64,000 nt of DNA. It comes from Breviolum minutum Mf 1.05b.01. Taxonomy: Eukaryota; Sar; Dinophyceae; Suessiales; Symbiodiniaceae. Below are positions 54,468 through 63,786 of the stretch, one piece after another (positions within the stretch are counted from its first letter, which is position 1; the number at the start of each line of letters is the position of its first letter). Where the stretch lies: the NCBI GenBank assembly GCA_000507305.1, contig DF240515.1:50206-114205 (forward strand), written 5' to 3'. The position numbers and the translations under genes were made by a program. The notes below the pieces were generated by a model. The model was given only the letters and a program-made list of their open reading frames with translations. It was not told the DNA's origin and did no database searches.

Positions 54468-54549
54468 CACTGCTCCCTTCTGCAGTCGTGGTTTGGGAGT
54501 GAATTCTAGGTACCTAAACACCGAGCCTCACAAGGTATTTGGAGCACTA
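54468..54549. repeat. Dispersed repeat P, copy 2
   Basis: Matches 14053-14124, including CCGAGCCTCACAAGGTATTT. Confidence 0.7.
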
Positions 54550-54640
54550 TGGTATATTTTCTACCGGGATTTTTCGATATCCTGCAGGAAAACTTCGTAC
54601 CGTTGAATCTATCTCACTAAAAGACTTAAAATGTGGTTGT

Positions 54641-54738
54641 CTGGTTGGTGGTTTCAACCCATTCGAAAAATATTAGTCAAATTGGATTATCTCCCCAAGA
54701 AGGGTTGAAAAGAAAAAATGTTTGAAACCACCACCTAG
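54641..54738 (+). mobile_element. MITE family A
   Basis: CTGGTTGGTGGTTTCAACC to TTTGAAACCACCACCTAG. No matching duplication. Plus orientation. Confidence 0.88.
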
Positions 54739-54879
54739 TAATTTATATACCGCGGCGAAGAGTAAACACTCAATCCTCAGAGATGCGATAATATGATATC
54801 CCTAGAAGTTCAACCAACCACCATGATTAATAAGTTGGTTTATTGCAGTAGTTGTCTTTATTTTTTAGCTCCAAACAAT

Positions 54880-55050
54880 GGGTTTTTTCCAGGTTCCATG
54901 TTAGTTTTTTTCGGGGGGGAGTAAGGGGATGGATGATAACACGTTTAAGATGAAACCTAAAAATGATGATTACCAAAAGGAACATCTCCTATTTTTAGGC
55001 TGCCATTTTCAGGTTGCAATTTTTATTTTGGAGGCGGGGGGAGTAAAACA
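54880..55050. mobile_element. Two decayed MITE family B sub-type pieces
   Basis: A right end (CCAGGTTCCATGTTAGTTTT) is followed by a second, worn copy with AAACCTAAAAATGATGA and CATTTTCAGGTTGC. Confidence 0.5.
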
Positions 55051-55132
55051 AATGTGCTCCATTTTGCATTTTTTTTGGGGGGACGAATCTGCTTTTTAAT
55101 TTTTCCATGCTTTGGGACTAAATGAAATCTGT

Positions 55133-55266
55133 AGTGGGGTGTCCATGGAAGTGATCGTGAATATAGTAAATTGGTTTATAACCTATTTACGGGACGAAAT
55201 CAACCTAGTTATGTAGGGGTTACAATCGATTTACTAAGCAGCATGGTGGCATGGACATCCCAGTAT
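55133..55266. mobile_element. Possible decayed MITE family G
   Basis: GGTGTCCATGGAAGTG and ATGGACATCCCAG bound a palindromic stretch with TTTATAACCTATTTAC. Confidence 0.4.
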
Positions 55267-55289
55267 CTTCTTCCATGTTTTTCACCAAG

Positions 55290-55411
55290 AAGGAAAAAAA
55301 AACGTCCTCCTTTACGACTCCAGCCTTACCTTCCGCGCTACAAATCGTCCTGTTGATGGACATCAGCGACCAAGGCTCTGGCCTTTGAACGGTCACGGAT
55401 AAGGTCATCAT
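55290..55411 (-). CDS. Possible exon with strong donor
   Basis: The minus strand ATG at 55411 opens VTVQRPEPWSLMSINR and reaches a strong donor (GTAAGG). Another minus frame reads SHDDLIRDRSKARALVADVH. No acceptor is visible upstream, which favours the ATG reading as a first exon, but this is weak. Confidence 0.25.
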
Positions 55412-55419
55412 GGGATACA

Positions 55420-56590
55420 GGGGAAGTCGGGTAAAATGGGATGTTTTTTTAAATGTTTTTTTGGTATGTGAGGTTCATGTATATAGAAAGAGAGAGTAAT
55501 GTGTATCAAATATATATACATATATATTTGATGTTTCTGTATTTTGCATATCAAAATTATGTTTATATAAATATATATGTATACGTATATGTATATATGC
55601 ATATAGTGAGGTTTGTTTTGATTTAGTGAAGTTAGTAGTGAGGTTGGTACTGTAGTAAGGTTTAGTAGTGAGGTAAGTAGCATATGGACCATGTTGATCG
55701 CAATTTGGTAAGATTAATCAATGATTGGAATTGATTGGAACACGGGCGATGGAACCTCAGTCAGAAAACGAAAAATAAGACCACTTACGAGATATTCGAA
55801 AAAACACCTGTTGAAGCATTACAGTGGGATGATCATCCAAGTAGGCTATTTCAGGAACCAGTGACAAAAAAAAACTCCCTCATGCAAGACCTTATCCAGA
55901 AACAAATTATCAAACAAAACCAACGCGACAAAGCTTGAACAGTATGCTCCAAGATGGCAGGGCACGAGATCATATGGTGAGTAGGAGCTCCAAAAACCAC
56001 GTGAAATGGTCTAGTTTGAGGAGAAAACCAATAGTATGCAAGGGACTCTTTAATTTTGTAGACGCACCCATATATACACCCAAATCTTGTGTGTATATAT
56101 ATATATATGAATTCCTCTTAATTGTATAAAGAAATTTATCTTATGTATATTCATCTTATATATTTATTTATCTTATACATATATCATATATAATAAATCA
56201 TTATTATATTTGGTTCCGCGGCTTCGGATTTGCCTACAAGATATTTTCCAATTGACACAAGACATCTATAGCTTTTCAACTTTGTATTGTCCATGAATTG
56301 CCCCATGTGGACAGCGATAAATCAAACAAAAAGAAGGAACCAATAACAATATATTCGGTCTACCCCTCACCCAGAACCTGTCGCAAATCAAGGTTTAGTT
56401 CAAGACTCCCTACTAAAAATGGAAAAAACCTGGTGGTGACTGTTACTGGGTGGGGGGGTAGTTCCAAACAATATAAAACAACAATCTTCTGGTTGGTGCT
56501 CAAACCCCAGCCAACTGATCATTTACTCATCGTTATAGAGGTAGAATGTGAATATGAATAACATTCTTAATCTCCTCCTGGTTTTGCACA
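55420..56590. other. No supported gene
   Basis: AT-rich tracts at 55500-55600 and 56090-56220. Small plus frames at 55735-56129 lack support. Confidence 0.4.
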
Positions 56591-56597
56591 TCACTAA

Positions 56598-56695
56598 CTG
56601 GTTGGTGGTTTCAACCCATTTGAAAAATATTAGTTAAATTGGAAATCTTCCCCAAATAGGGGTGAAAATAAAAAATATTTCAAACCACCACCCAG
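56598..56695 (+). mobile_element. MITE family A, 4-bp duplication CTAA
   Basis: CTGGTTGGTGGTTTCAACC to TTTCAAACCACCACCCAG, flanked by CTAA. Plus orientation. Confidence 0.9.
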
Positions 56696-56985
56696 CTAAG
56701 CACCACCCATCCTTGCACTCTTAACAGAGTGACGGAGGGTTTTTCCCACCGCTTCTTGCGATCCGGTCCATTCACCTGGGCTCCAGTGAAGCAACAAACA
56801 ACAAATCGCTTGATTCGACCAAGGGTTGCTGCTGAGAACGATCAGAAACTTACGGTCATGCATCACCACCATGTTTCAACAAAAACAAAGGTTGTTTGAA
56901 TGCTTTTGGGAATCAACGATCCATTTTGTTTTTTGTAAAACTTTCTTTCTTATCAACGGTATGAATCTCGATAGTTTACTCGGTG

Positions 56986-57246
56986 CTAAATGAATGATGG
57001 GAAATTCTGTGGAAGTACCGGGAAGGTCGCATTGCTTCTACCAAACAAGAAATAACACTGTATAGCAAATGTTGGAGTAACTGCATGAAGATACACTGCT
57101 TTTGTCGCCACAATCTGCTGAATTTTCTGGATCTGGATGAACACCAGTAACTCTGGCTTTAAACCTTCCATTGAAGGTGAAGGTAACCTCTGCACACCCA
57201 CTTGACAAATGCCCGAATCATCGTAGGAGGTTCCGTTTTTTTCCAA
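56986..57246 (-). CDS. ATG-to-stop open frame, 86 codons
   Basis: The minus strand reads GLKPELLVFIQIQKIQQIVA and VTPTFAIQCYFLFGRSNATF. The other strand is broken by stops, which favours this one. No family recognised and no splice evidence. Confidence 0.25.
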   Translation of the reverse strand: MEKNGTSYDDSGICQVGVQRLPSPSMEGLKPELLVFIQIQKIQQIVATKAVYLHAVTPTFAIQCYFLFGRSNATFPVLPQNFPSFI

Positions 57247-57484
57247 AATATTGAATCCCCCAGCAATTCAAGGTAGTCCAAACTTCATCCTTTCCTTAGA
57301 GGTCACTTAGTTCACATTACATTCACAATACATTCAGGTATCCTTTTGTTTAGTACTTCTAGACAAACAACCAAAAAAGTGCCTTTTGATACTGCTTCAT
57401 CTTAAGACATTCCAAAAAAACCTCTGGCAATCAATGACAAACAGAATGGTTTCGTTACAACATTGATATTTCTTGAGATCCCCC

Positions 57485-57564
57485 AAAACTTGAAAAATCC
57501 TACCAAACAATCCACCACTTCCGGAAGGGGTGAAAATAAACAAATATTTGAAACCATCACCTAG
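57485..57564 (+). mobile_element. MITE family A, left end lost
   Basis: GGGGTGAAAATAAAC and TTTGAAACCATCACCTAG remain. Plus orientation. Confidence 0.7.
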
Positions 57565-57874
57565 ATTACCATCAAAAGGTTAAGTTTCAATTTGTGACCC
57601 AAAATTGGGAAGAACAGAAAGGAAACCCAACAAAACCACCAAGTCTTGAATGGGTTGAGGGAAAGGCAGCCAACCAGGAAATCATGGGAAATCATGGCAA
57701 TTTGTCGGGGTTTATGGGACTTATCACTTCAAAGGCATTTCCATTCATGGGAGTCGCATGTTTGTTGGCTTCCAACTCAAAAGAAGGTTGTTGATTTCGA
57801 ATATATAGTGAAAACAACAAAACATATTCCAGATTTTTTTTGGCAAACATCTTCGCCGCTTGACTCACCTTCAC

Positions 57875-57943
57875 CTTGACTCCCAACAGCTGGGGGACCT
57901 CCCATTCTTTGGCAAGGTATCCACCCACAAAGCGCGACACATC
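57875..57943 (-). CDS. Candidate 69-bp phase-0 exon
   Basis: The minus strand acceptor CGCTTCCCCCAG and donor AAG-GTGAAG bound exactly 23 codons: DVSRFVGGYLAKEWEVPQLL then GVK. A second donor (GTGAGT) six bases further would add two residues in frame, a tandem-donor arrangement. The enclosing minus frame stays open for 118 codons. No family recognised. Confidence 0.45.
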
Positions 57944-58628
57944 CTGGGGGAAGCGATGACATGATCTGCTGAGCAAGCTATATGACTCAAAAATTGTGGC
58001 CGCAGATGTTGAATGGTTGTTGTTTATCAACGAAACCTTGCACCTCATGAAAAATTGTTGTTGTTTTTCCTCTCGTCAAAGGATCATCTCTCTATTTTAA
58101 TAATGAACCATTTGACATTTAGTAATAATATTCACTATTCTATATATCATGGATATACTCATACAACAAACCCAATCATGACACTGACCGTAAAAAATTA
58201 CCCTCACAAGGGGCTATCTAAAAGCAATGAGGACTTTGCTTAATCAACAGAAACCCATGTTGTCAGAGACTTGTACTGGATGAAAACTTCCCACAAGTAG
58301 GATAGTTGTCTCTTTCACCAATGACTTCTTGTTCGGCCCCACCCCCCCAAAAAAAACAAAAATAAAAATAAAAAATACAAAGGCCCAGGAAGTCCAAGCC
58401 GACCAAACTTTGCCCATTTGTAGTAGGGAATCCTTTATAGGAATCATCCTAAACACCATTCTTTGTTTGGTCTGGAAGGTGTTCTTCTTTCTTCATGGCG
58501 GAGACCGCCGCCCAACCAGTGACAGGGACTTACAGTTAAGCACCTGTGTTGTCTTGAGATTTCCGTCTTGGCAGTATGGGAGATCCAAGAGATGGTTTAA
58601 GCAACGATATGTTCATGTTGGAGCTTTC

Positions 58629-58752
58629 CTACTTGGATGTCCCAGGAAGTTAGTAAATGGTTAGTAAATGGTTATAACCTATATAAATGGTATATATTGG
58701 GGTTATAACCCATTCACTAATCATTTACTAACTTCCTGGGACATCCAAGTAT
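58629..58752. mobile_element. MITE family G
   Basis: TA-CTTGGATGTCCCAGGAAG to CTTCCTGGGACATCCAAG-TA, arms nearly perfect over about 40 bases. Confidence 0.95.
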
Positions 58753-58983
58753 TCAAGAATCACATCGCAGAAAACTCATCCTGTTCATAGAGCAGTTGGG
58801 AAAGGATAGTAAAATTACACCATAAGCTACAAAGCTACCCTCATTCATCACCAACTGTACCCTCGGATTTCCACATTTTGAACCAACCCTCAAAAATCCA
58901 CGAAAACAAAACCTGAGAACGATGCTTTCCAATGTTTTTTCTTCCAATCTTCTCCACGAGTCCATCTCCATAATTCATCTTAG

Positions 58984-59097
58984 TTACACTCCCTAAAACT
59001 AACATTTTCGCCCCTAGAAATGCTGCTTTCCAATAGGACACCACCTTTTCCAGAGTCGTCCATCTTCAGAGGCCAATTGTTAGTTTCAGGGAAGGTC
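58984..59097 (-). mobile_element. MITE family B
   Basis: TA-CACTCCCTAAAACTAACA to TTGTTAGTTTCAGGGAAGG. Confidence 0.75.
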
Positions 59098-59199
59098 GTT
59101 TTCGGGAGTGTCACGGTGCGGAACCTTTGAGTATCTTGTTCTTTCTTACTTCACCTTGCAAGATTTCATCCATCATCTTCCCTCTTCCAGTTAAAAAAA

Positions 59200-59301
59200 C
59201 TGGTGGTTTCAACCTGATGAAAGAATATGCTCGTGAAATTGGGCCATTTCCCCAGGAATCAGTTACCATGAGATACAGTAGTGTTTGAAACCACCAACTA
59301 G
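59200..59301 (+). mobile_element. MITE family A
   Basis: CTGGTGGTTTCAACC to TTTGAAACCACCAACTAG. Plus orientation. Confidence 0.8.
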
Positions 59302-59304
59302 ATG

Positions 59305-59995
59305 ATGAAAACCACAGGTACCTCCTGATGTTTTTTCATGACAATGGCAGTTTGGATTTGAACTGTTCTTTCTGAAACATGCATCATCACAAAGTTGCTC
59401 AGGAAAAAAAAACAAGTGTACCCACTATATATAAGGTATATATTAGAGCTTGATGATTTTTAATTTTCCCCCATCCCAAAGGGGCCCCTTCCAAACATTT
59501 TCCCGGGTTGATCGAAATCACTGCGTGGGGACGAACGAATCACGAATCCTTCTGCAACTTGGTCAGCGCAAAAGGGTCAAACTGCAAGGTGATGGGGGAA
59601 TATCCACCCTGGCCGCTGGAAAAGTTGCCGGTCAAAGGCAACGAATCGGGTAGCGTTGCAGGGAGGTAGATTACGTAGTGATACCTATGAAAATTGTGGA
59701 AATCGTTGGTAGTTTGGCCATAATATCATATACCAGCAGCGAATGAAACTCTATGTTTTTTAAAAGATGTAATGTATATAACAACATCTGAAACTCATTG
59801 GAACTCTGCAATTAGATGATGTATAAGGATGTTGGAACGACCCCCCTCAGGATGCCATTGTGGAATTTGAAAAGTAGAGTTTCTCATCCTGGTCCTGGTG
59901 GTCTGGAATGGTGGTTGATCAACTGAACACCGCGGTCAAAAGATAGAATCCCTCATGGTAACGGCACAAAAAAACAACACAGAATATGTAGACCA
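59305..59995. other. No supported gene
   Basis: At 59510-59653 both strands are open and GC-richer; the minus strand reads LPLTGNFSSGQGGYSPITLQ. No clear splice sites, so I leave it unassigned. Confidence 0.25.
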
Positions 59996-60000
59996 GGTTA

Positions 60001-60090
60001 CTTCCCAGTGACCTTTTTGGATGGTTTAAGTGACCCTTTCAGGGGTGAATCGTGACCTCCATTTGGGTGATCGAAAGGTCACTTGGAAGA
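60001..60090. mobile_element. Inverted-repeat element, family V
   Basis: CTTCCCAGTGACCTTTTTGG on the left mirrors AAAGGTCACTTGGAAG on the right. Confidence 0.6.
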
Positions 60091-60299
60091 AGCTGGTACT
60101 TGTACATGCTACTATTCATATTACAATGTACCTGGATCTTCCAAATATCCAAAGTTCTGCCTTGTGATAGATCTTTTTTGAGTACTGTGAAGGCATAAAG
60201 TTGATAAATTGAAAGATTTCAGGTAAATATGTATGTAAGGTTTTAAAAATCACGTATCTATAAAAATATATGCATATATATATAATATATATATTTATA

Positions 60300-60385
60300 T
60301 AGTGGTTGGTTTCAACCCATTTGAAAAATATTAGCCAAATTGGAGTAGGGATGGAAATAAAAATATATTTGAAACCACCACCTAG
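60300..60385 (+). mobile_element. MITE family A, short internal deletion
   Basis: TAGTGGTTGGTTTCAACC to TTTGAAACCACCACCTAG, missing part of the core. Plus orientation. Confidence 0.8.
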
Positions 60386-60807
60386 ATATTCATATATGAA
60401 CACAACTGGGAAGAATGAGTTGATTCAAAATTACTCAACTTGATTCCTTTTCAAACTGTTCATTTCGGCTCACCCTTTCCACCATCCCCCCAGAAAAGTC
60501 ATGTTTGACTCTGAAATTGCCAGCAAAAGGTACCTTGAGTGAAAAGAAACACTCGGGCACCACAAACAAAAAATCGGACATTGTTCATTCAATAGGAAAG
60601 CTCTACAATTGTTTGTAAGTGATTGCAAATTGGCCATAGCTCCATCTTATCAGCTTGAATACAACAGTATTACCACTGATCTTGATGACATCACGAATCA
60701 TTGGGATGTTTTGGAAAGTAATATCAAAAATATAACTCTAGTTCAATTCTACATAGACTCCATTGTCTAGAAGGCTATTTCGGTGCGGTGAACATAATCT
60801 GCAAGTG

Positions 60808-60917
60808 ATACTGTTGATCGACATAATCCTGCACCACTTAGGATGCTCGAAATGTTGGTTTTATACCAGTATCAAGACCTTTTGGGGCATCCCAAGTGAT
60901 GCATGATTTCTTCCATT
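60808..60917. mobile_element. MITE family F, right end decayed
   Basis: TA-CTGTTGATCGACATAATCC then GCACCACTTAGGATG. The right arm is worn (ATGATTTCTTCCATT). Confidence 0.6.
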
Positions 60918-60974
60918 TTTCCAGTAGCTCCTTATACAAACCACCCGGTGTTTCTTTCAACGAACCGCCATGAC

Positions 60975-61015
60975 CTGCCTCTCCATAATGCAAAACAAAG
61001 GTTGAAGATCGTACC
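60975..61015 (-). CDS. Candidate 41-bp exon, third in a phase-matched chain
   Basis: The minus strand acceptor TTATGCCGGCAG is followed by one base, 13 codons (VRSSTFVLHYGEA) and one base before a donor GTCATGG. The leading base completes the codon left by the exon at 61638. The string LHYG is reminiscent of prolidase-type M24 peptidases, which carry a VLHYGHAG segment, but the match is short and I give it little weight. Confidence 0.4.
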
Positions 61016-61380
61016 CTGCCGGCATAAGTTGTACAAATCTGGGGTTTTGTAAAACACAAAAGGCCATATTGCAAAACATGATGCTGTATAAATATATATA
61101 TATACATAATAATATGTACATATTTGCAATACTCCTCTAGCAAACAACATAAGGTTATGGTACAGTACCAAAATTCATGATATAAATATATATATATATA
61201 TACATATTAAAATACTGTTGGGTACTTTGGGTCGATTTTATTCTCCAAGGAATATGATCAGGTGAACCAACCCAAAGGTCATTCAATAGTGGCCAACAAA
61301 AATTGGATAACCCACAATGCCATGCCATGCCTACAGCACGCCGGAAAATGGACCCGGATTGAGTCGATGTATTTCCAATA

Positions 61381-61432
61381 ATTAAAAATGGGGGATATTC
61401 CAGCTAGCTATGTTAGTTTACCAGAGGGTACA
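61381..61432. mobile_element. MITE family C, right half only
   Basis: GCTATGTTAGTTTACCAGAG followed by GG-TA. Confidence 0.6.
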
Positions 61433-61468
61433 TACCGGACCTACCTGCAGTTTTTTCCGGGGCATGTA

Positions 61469-61570
61469 GATCCCATACCATCCATGGGACGATTGTATAT
61501 TTACCTACATTTACCATACAAATCAACCATTCATGTAGGTAAATATACCAGTCCCATGCATGCTATTGGG
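61469..61570. mobile_element. MITE family I
   Basis: ATGGGACGATTGTATATTTA and TAAATATACCAGTCCCAT are inverted partners. It lies within the proposed intron between the exons at 61638 and 60975. Confidence 0.8.
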
Positions 61571-61637
61571 ATGAGACCCTCCCCTAAATCATCACCTCTG
61601 CTGGGACTCCCAACCCGCCATCCATCCCTTCTGGCAC

Positions 61638-61681
61638 CTGCCATCCAATGCAAAGCTCAAGGTGCCTTCGTATTCGCCGGC
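61638..61681 (-). CDS. Candidate 44-bp exon, second in a phase-matched chain
   Basis: The minus strand has a pyrimidine-rich acceptor (GTCTTTTAAACAG) and donor GGCAG-GTGCCA. It encodes AGEYEGTLSFALDG and two further bases. It begins in phase 0, as the upstream exon requires, and ends so that the next exon continues in frame. Confidence 0.45.
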
Positions 61682-61863
61682 CTGTTTAAAAGACAGGCAA
61701 CAAGCCAGGCCAATATATAGAACCACCATAGTTTGTTCGGAAAATTCATATTGATGTTTTTGGGGAAAAATTGATTACTCACCAAATTGTGGTTGATGAG
61801 ATTTGATGTATCGGGTTTTTAGTGATATACTTCAGGTGGTTTGCTATAGATTCTTGAAGTCAC

Positions 61864-61993
61864 AGGGATGGGTGGATCATTTTCTGGATTCCAGCTAGTG
61901 TTTTTGGAGGGCGTATCCGGTGTCTCCAGTTTTGAGAAAGGGGATTCACTTGTAGAGAGATCGAAAGGCGTCTTGAAACAATTCTTGGAATCA
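61864..61993 (-). CDS. Candidate 130-bp Ser/Thr/Pro-rich exon, first in chain
   Basis: The minus strand acceptor CTAACACAG is followed by one base and 43 codons to a donor CCT-GTGACT in phase 0. It reads FKTPFDLSTSESPFSKLETP and then DTPSKNTSWNPENDPPIP. Repeated TP and SP pairs look like a disordered, phosphorylatable linker, which is an inference. Another minus frame from an ATG at 62054 is open too, but it does not fit the chain. Confidence 0.45.
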
Positions 61994-62170
61994 CTGTGTT
62001 AGGTTTTTGCTGGTTTTTTGCCACACGTGTGTGAGGTCCAAACCGTTTGGACATGTATCTTTTGATGTAAATATAGCTATGAAATTATACAAAGTGACTA
62101 GTCGTTCTTAAACTCTTGGAAACCCTTTCTTGACACGTCCTATGGAAACAGGAAACAGGTGGTGCGGTTC

Positions 62171-62281
62171 ACACTACCTGAAACTACGCGACATAGCACC
62201 AGAAAATGGATGGTTGGAAGATGAACATTCCTTTTGGGGATGGCCCATTTTCAGGGGCTATGTTAGTTTCAGGGGGTGCAC
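62171..62281 (+). mobile_element. MITE family B
   Basis: CACTACCTGAAACTA to TGTTAGTTTCAGGGGGTG, inner arms CAGAAAATGGATGG and CCATTTTCAGG. Confidence 0.8.
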
Positions 62282-62534
62282 TTAATTTTGACATGCATCT
62301 CTACAAACAGTAAAAACTATATGTATATATATATATATCATGATCATCGAGAGCCAAGTCCTTGTTTCCTAGTCCATGTTGCGCTTGTTTTGAGCAGATT
62401 CTTAGAAGTGGCTTCCAAACAAACTCCTAAAATAGAGTTGCATAACTCAACCTCAAAGAAAACTCGTTGAAACCCTCAACAACATTCAACTGGAAAAAAA
62501 CACCTTTCATTGGTTCGTTGATCGCCACTAGCAA

Positions 62535-62642
62535 CTACCGTTGATGGAAGAAATCCTGCACCAGTTGATAGGTAGTTTATCCCTTTATTTACAGAGTTTG
62601 ATACATCACAGGTGGTACAGGATTTCTTCCATCAAACAGTAG
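62535..62642 (+). mobile_element. MITE family F
   Basis: TA-CCGTTGATGGAAGAAATCC to GGATTTCTTCCATCAAACAG-TA. Confidence 0.9.
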
Positions 62643-62815
62643 TACTAGGCGAATCCAATCGACTTTTAGACAGTGTAATTCGACTCTTCCGATGAGGAAC
62701 TAGTGCCCAAAGTTTGCATCAACAACTAGACCTCTTTTAATCTTCCAAACCCTATCTTCTAAAGACACCATGAACAAAGTGATTGGATTGCACAACAATG
62801 CCAGGGCCATGTCAA

Positions 62816-62857
62816 TTGTTGTTGTTGTTTTTGTTTTTGTTGTTGTTGTTGTTGTTG
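62816..62857. repeat. (GTT)n microsatellite
   Basis: TTGTTGTTG with a GTTTTTGTTTTT interruption. Confidence 0.95.
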
Positions 62858-62971
62858 GGTTTCCAATGTGACCCTCTCTAGGGGTGGACCTATTCTGACC
62901 GTCGATTTGGAGGATCAATTGCAACTACCAACATACTGCAACATAGGGGATATTCCCCTAGTAACGTATCC

Positions 62972-63081
62972 ATACTGTTGATGGCTGAAATCCTGCACCA
63001 GTTGAGGTTGATAGCTTATCCCATTATTTAGAGGGTTTTCTACATCCCAGGTGGTGCAGGATTTCTTCTATCAACAGTATC
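62972..63081 (+). mobile_element. MITE family F
   Basis: TA-CTGTTGATGGCTGAAATCC to GGATTTCTTCTATCAACAG-TA. A complete copy. Confidence 0.92.
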
Positions 63082-63293
63082 ACAGGCATAGAAAAGGGAA
63101 TATCCTAATCGGAAAAGCAGCCAGGTTCCAAGGATGTTTTTTCCCGATGAATCCATGGAAAAGGCATATCTGCAAAGTCACCTGTGTCTGCCCATCTACC
63201 AATCTGCGATCACTTTGAGGCACCAAACGACATCGTCATCACCACCCATGTTGATTCTCAAACCTCAAGAAAAAGCGATGAGAAAATCACATC

Positions 63294-63443
63294 ATACTTG
63301 GAGGATCATCCCAGTTAGTAAGTGGTCGGGAACCCCCATTTATAAGCCATTTAGGCCATTTGGAAGTGGAACAACCCTACTTGGGGGATTAATCAACCAT
63401 GGTTATCAACCACTTACAAGTCCTGGGATGATCCTCCAAGTAG
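63294..63443 (-). mobile_element. MITE family H, complete
   Basis: TA-CTTGGAGGATCATCCCAG to CTGGGATGATCCTCCAAG-TA, with TTAGTAAGTGG and CCACTTACAAG just inside. Confidence 0.93.
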
Positions 63444-63685
63444 GGGCACATGTCGAAGAAGGGATTCTTACTCCACCCCGCCCTCTAAATCAACATCGAT
63501 GATGTGCGTGTTGTCTTTTGGGAAAGGGTTTATAGGAAGTGATGTTTCAGTGGCTTGGATATGACCACCATATTTCCTTCCTGATTACTTACTTGTCGCT
63601 AATCAAGGTTCATCTCAGTAGTGGTAATCATCCCAGCCCATCAAAGAAATTCCATCCTGGCCAATTGTGGAAACCAAATATGAAA

Positions 63686-63786
63686 CTAGTTGGGAGTTTC
63701 AACCCATTTAAAAAAAATTTGGCCAATATGGATAATTTGCCCAGGTATCGGGGTGAAAATAAATAATGTTTGAAACCACCAACCAG
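63686..63786 (+). mobile_element. MITE family A
   Basis: CTAGTTGGGAGTTTCAACCC to TTTGAAACCACCAACCAG. Plus orientation. Confidence 0.85.

Noticed and set aside
26808-63786. Recurrent small frames of the types LVGGFNPFEKY and WWFQIFF
   Set aside because: They are translations of family A elements, not genes.
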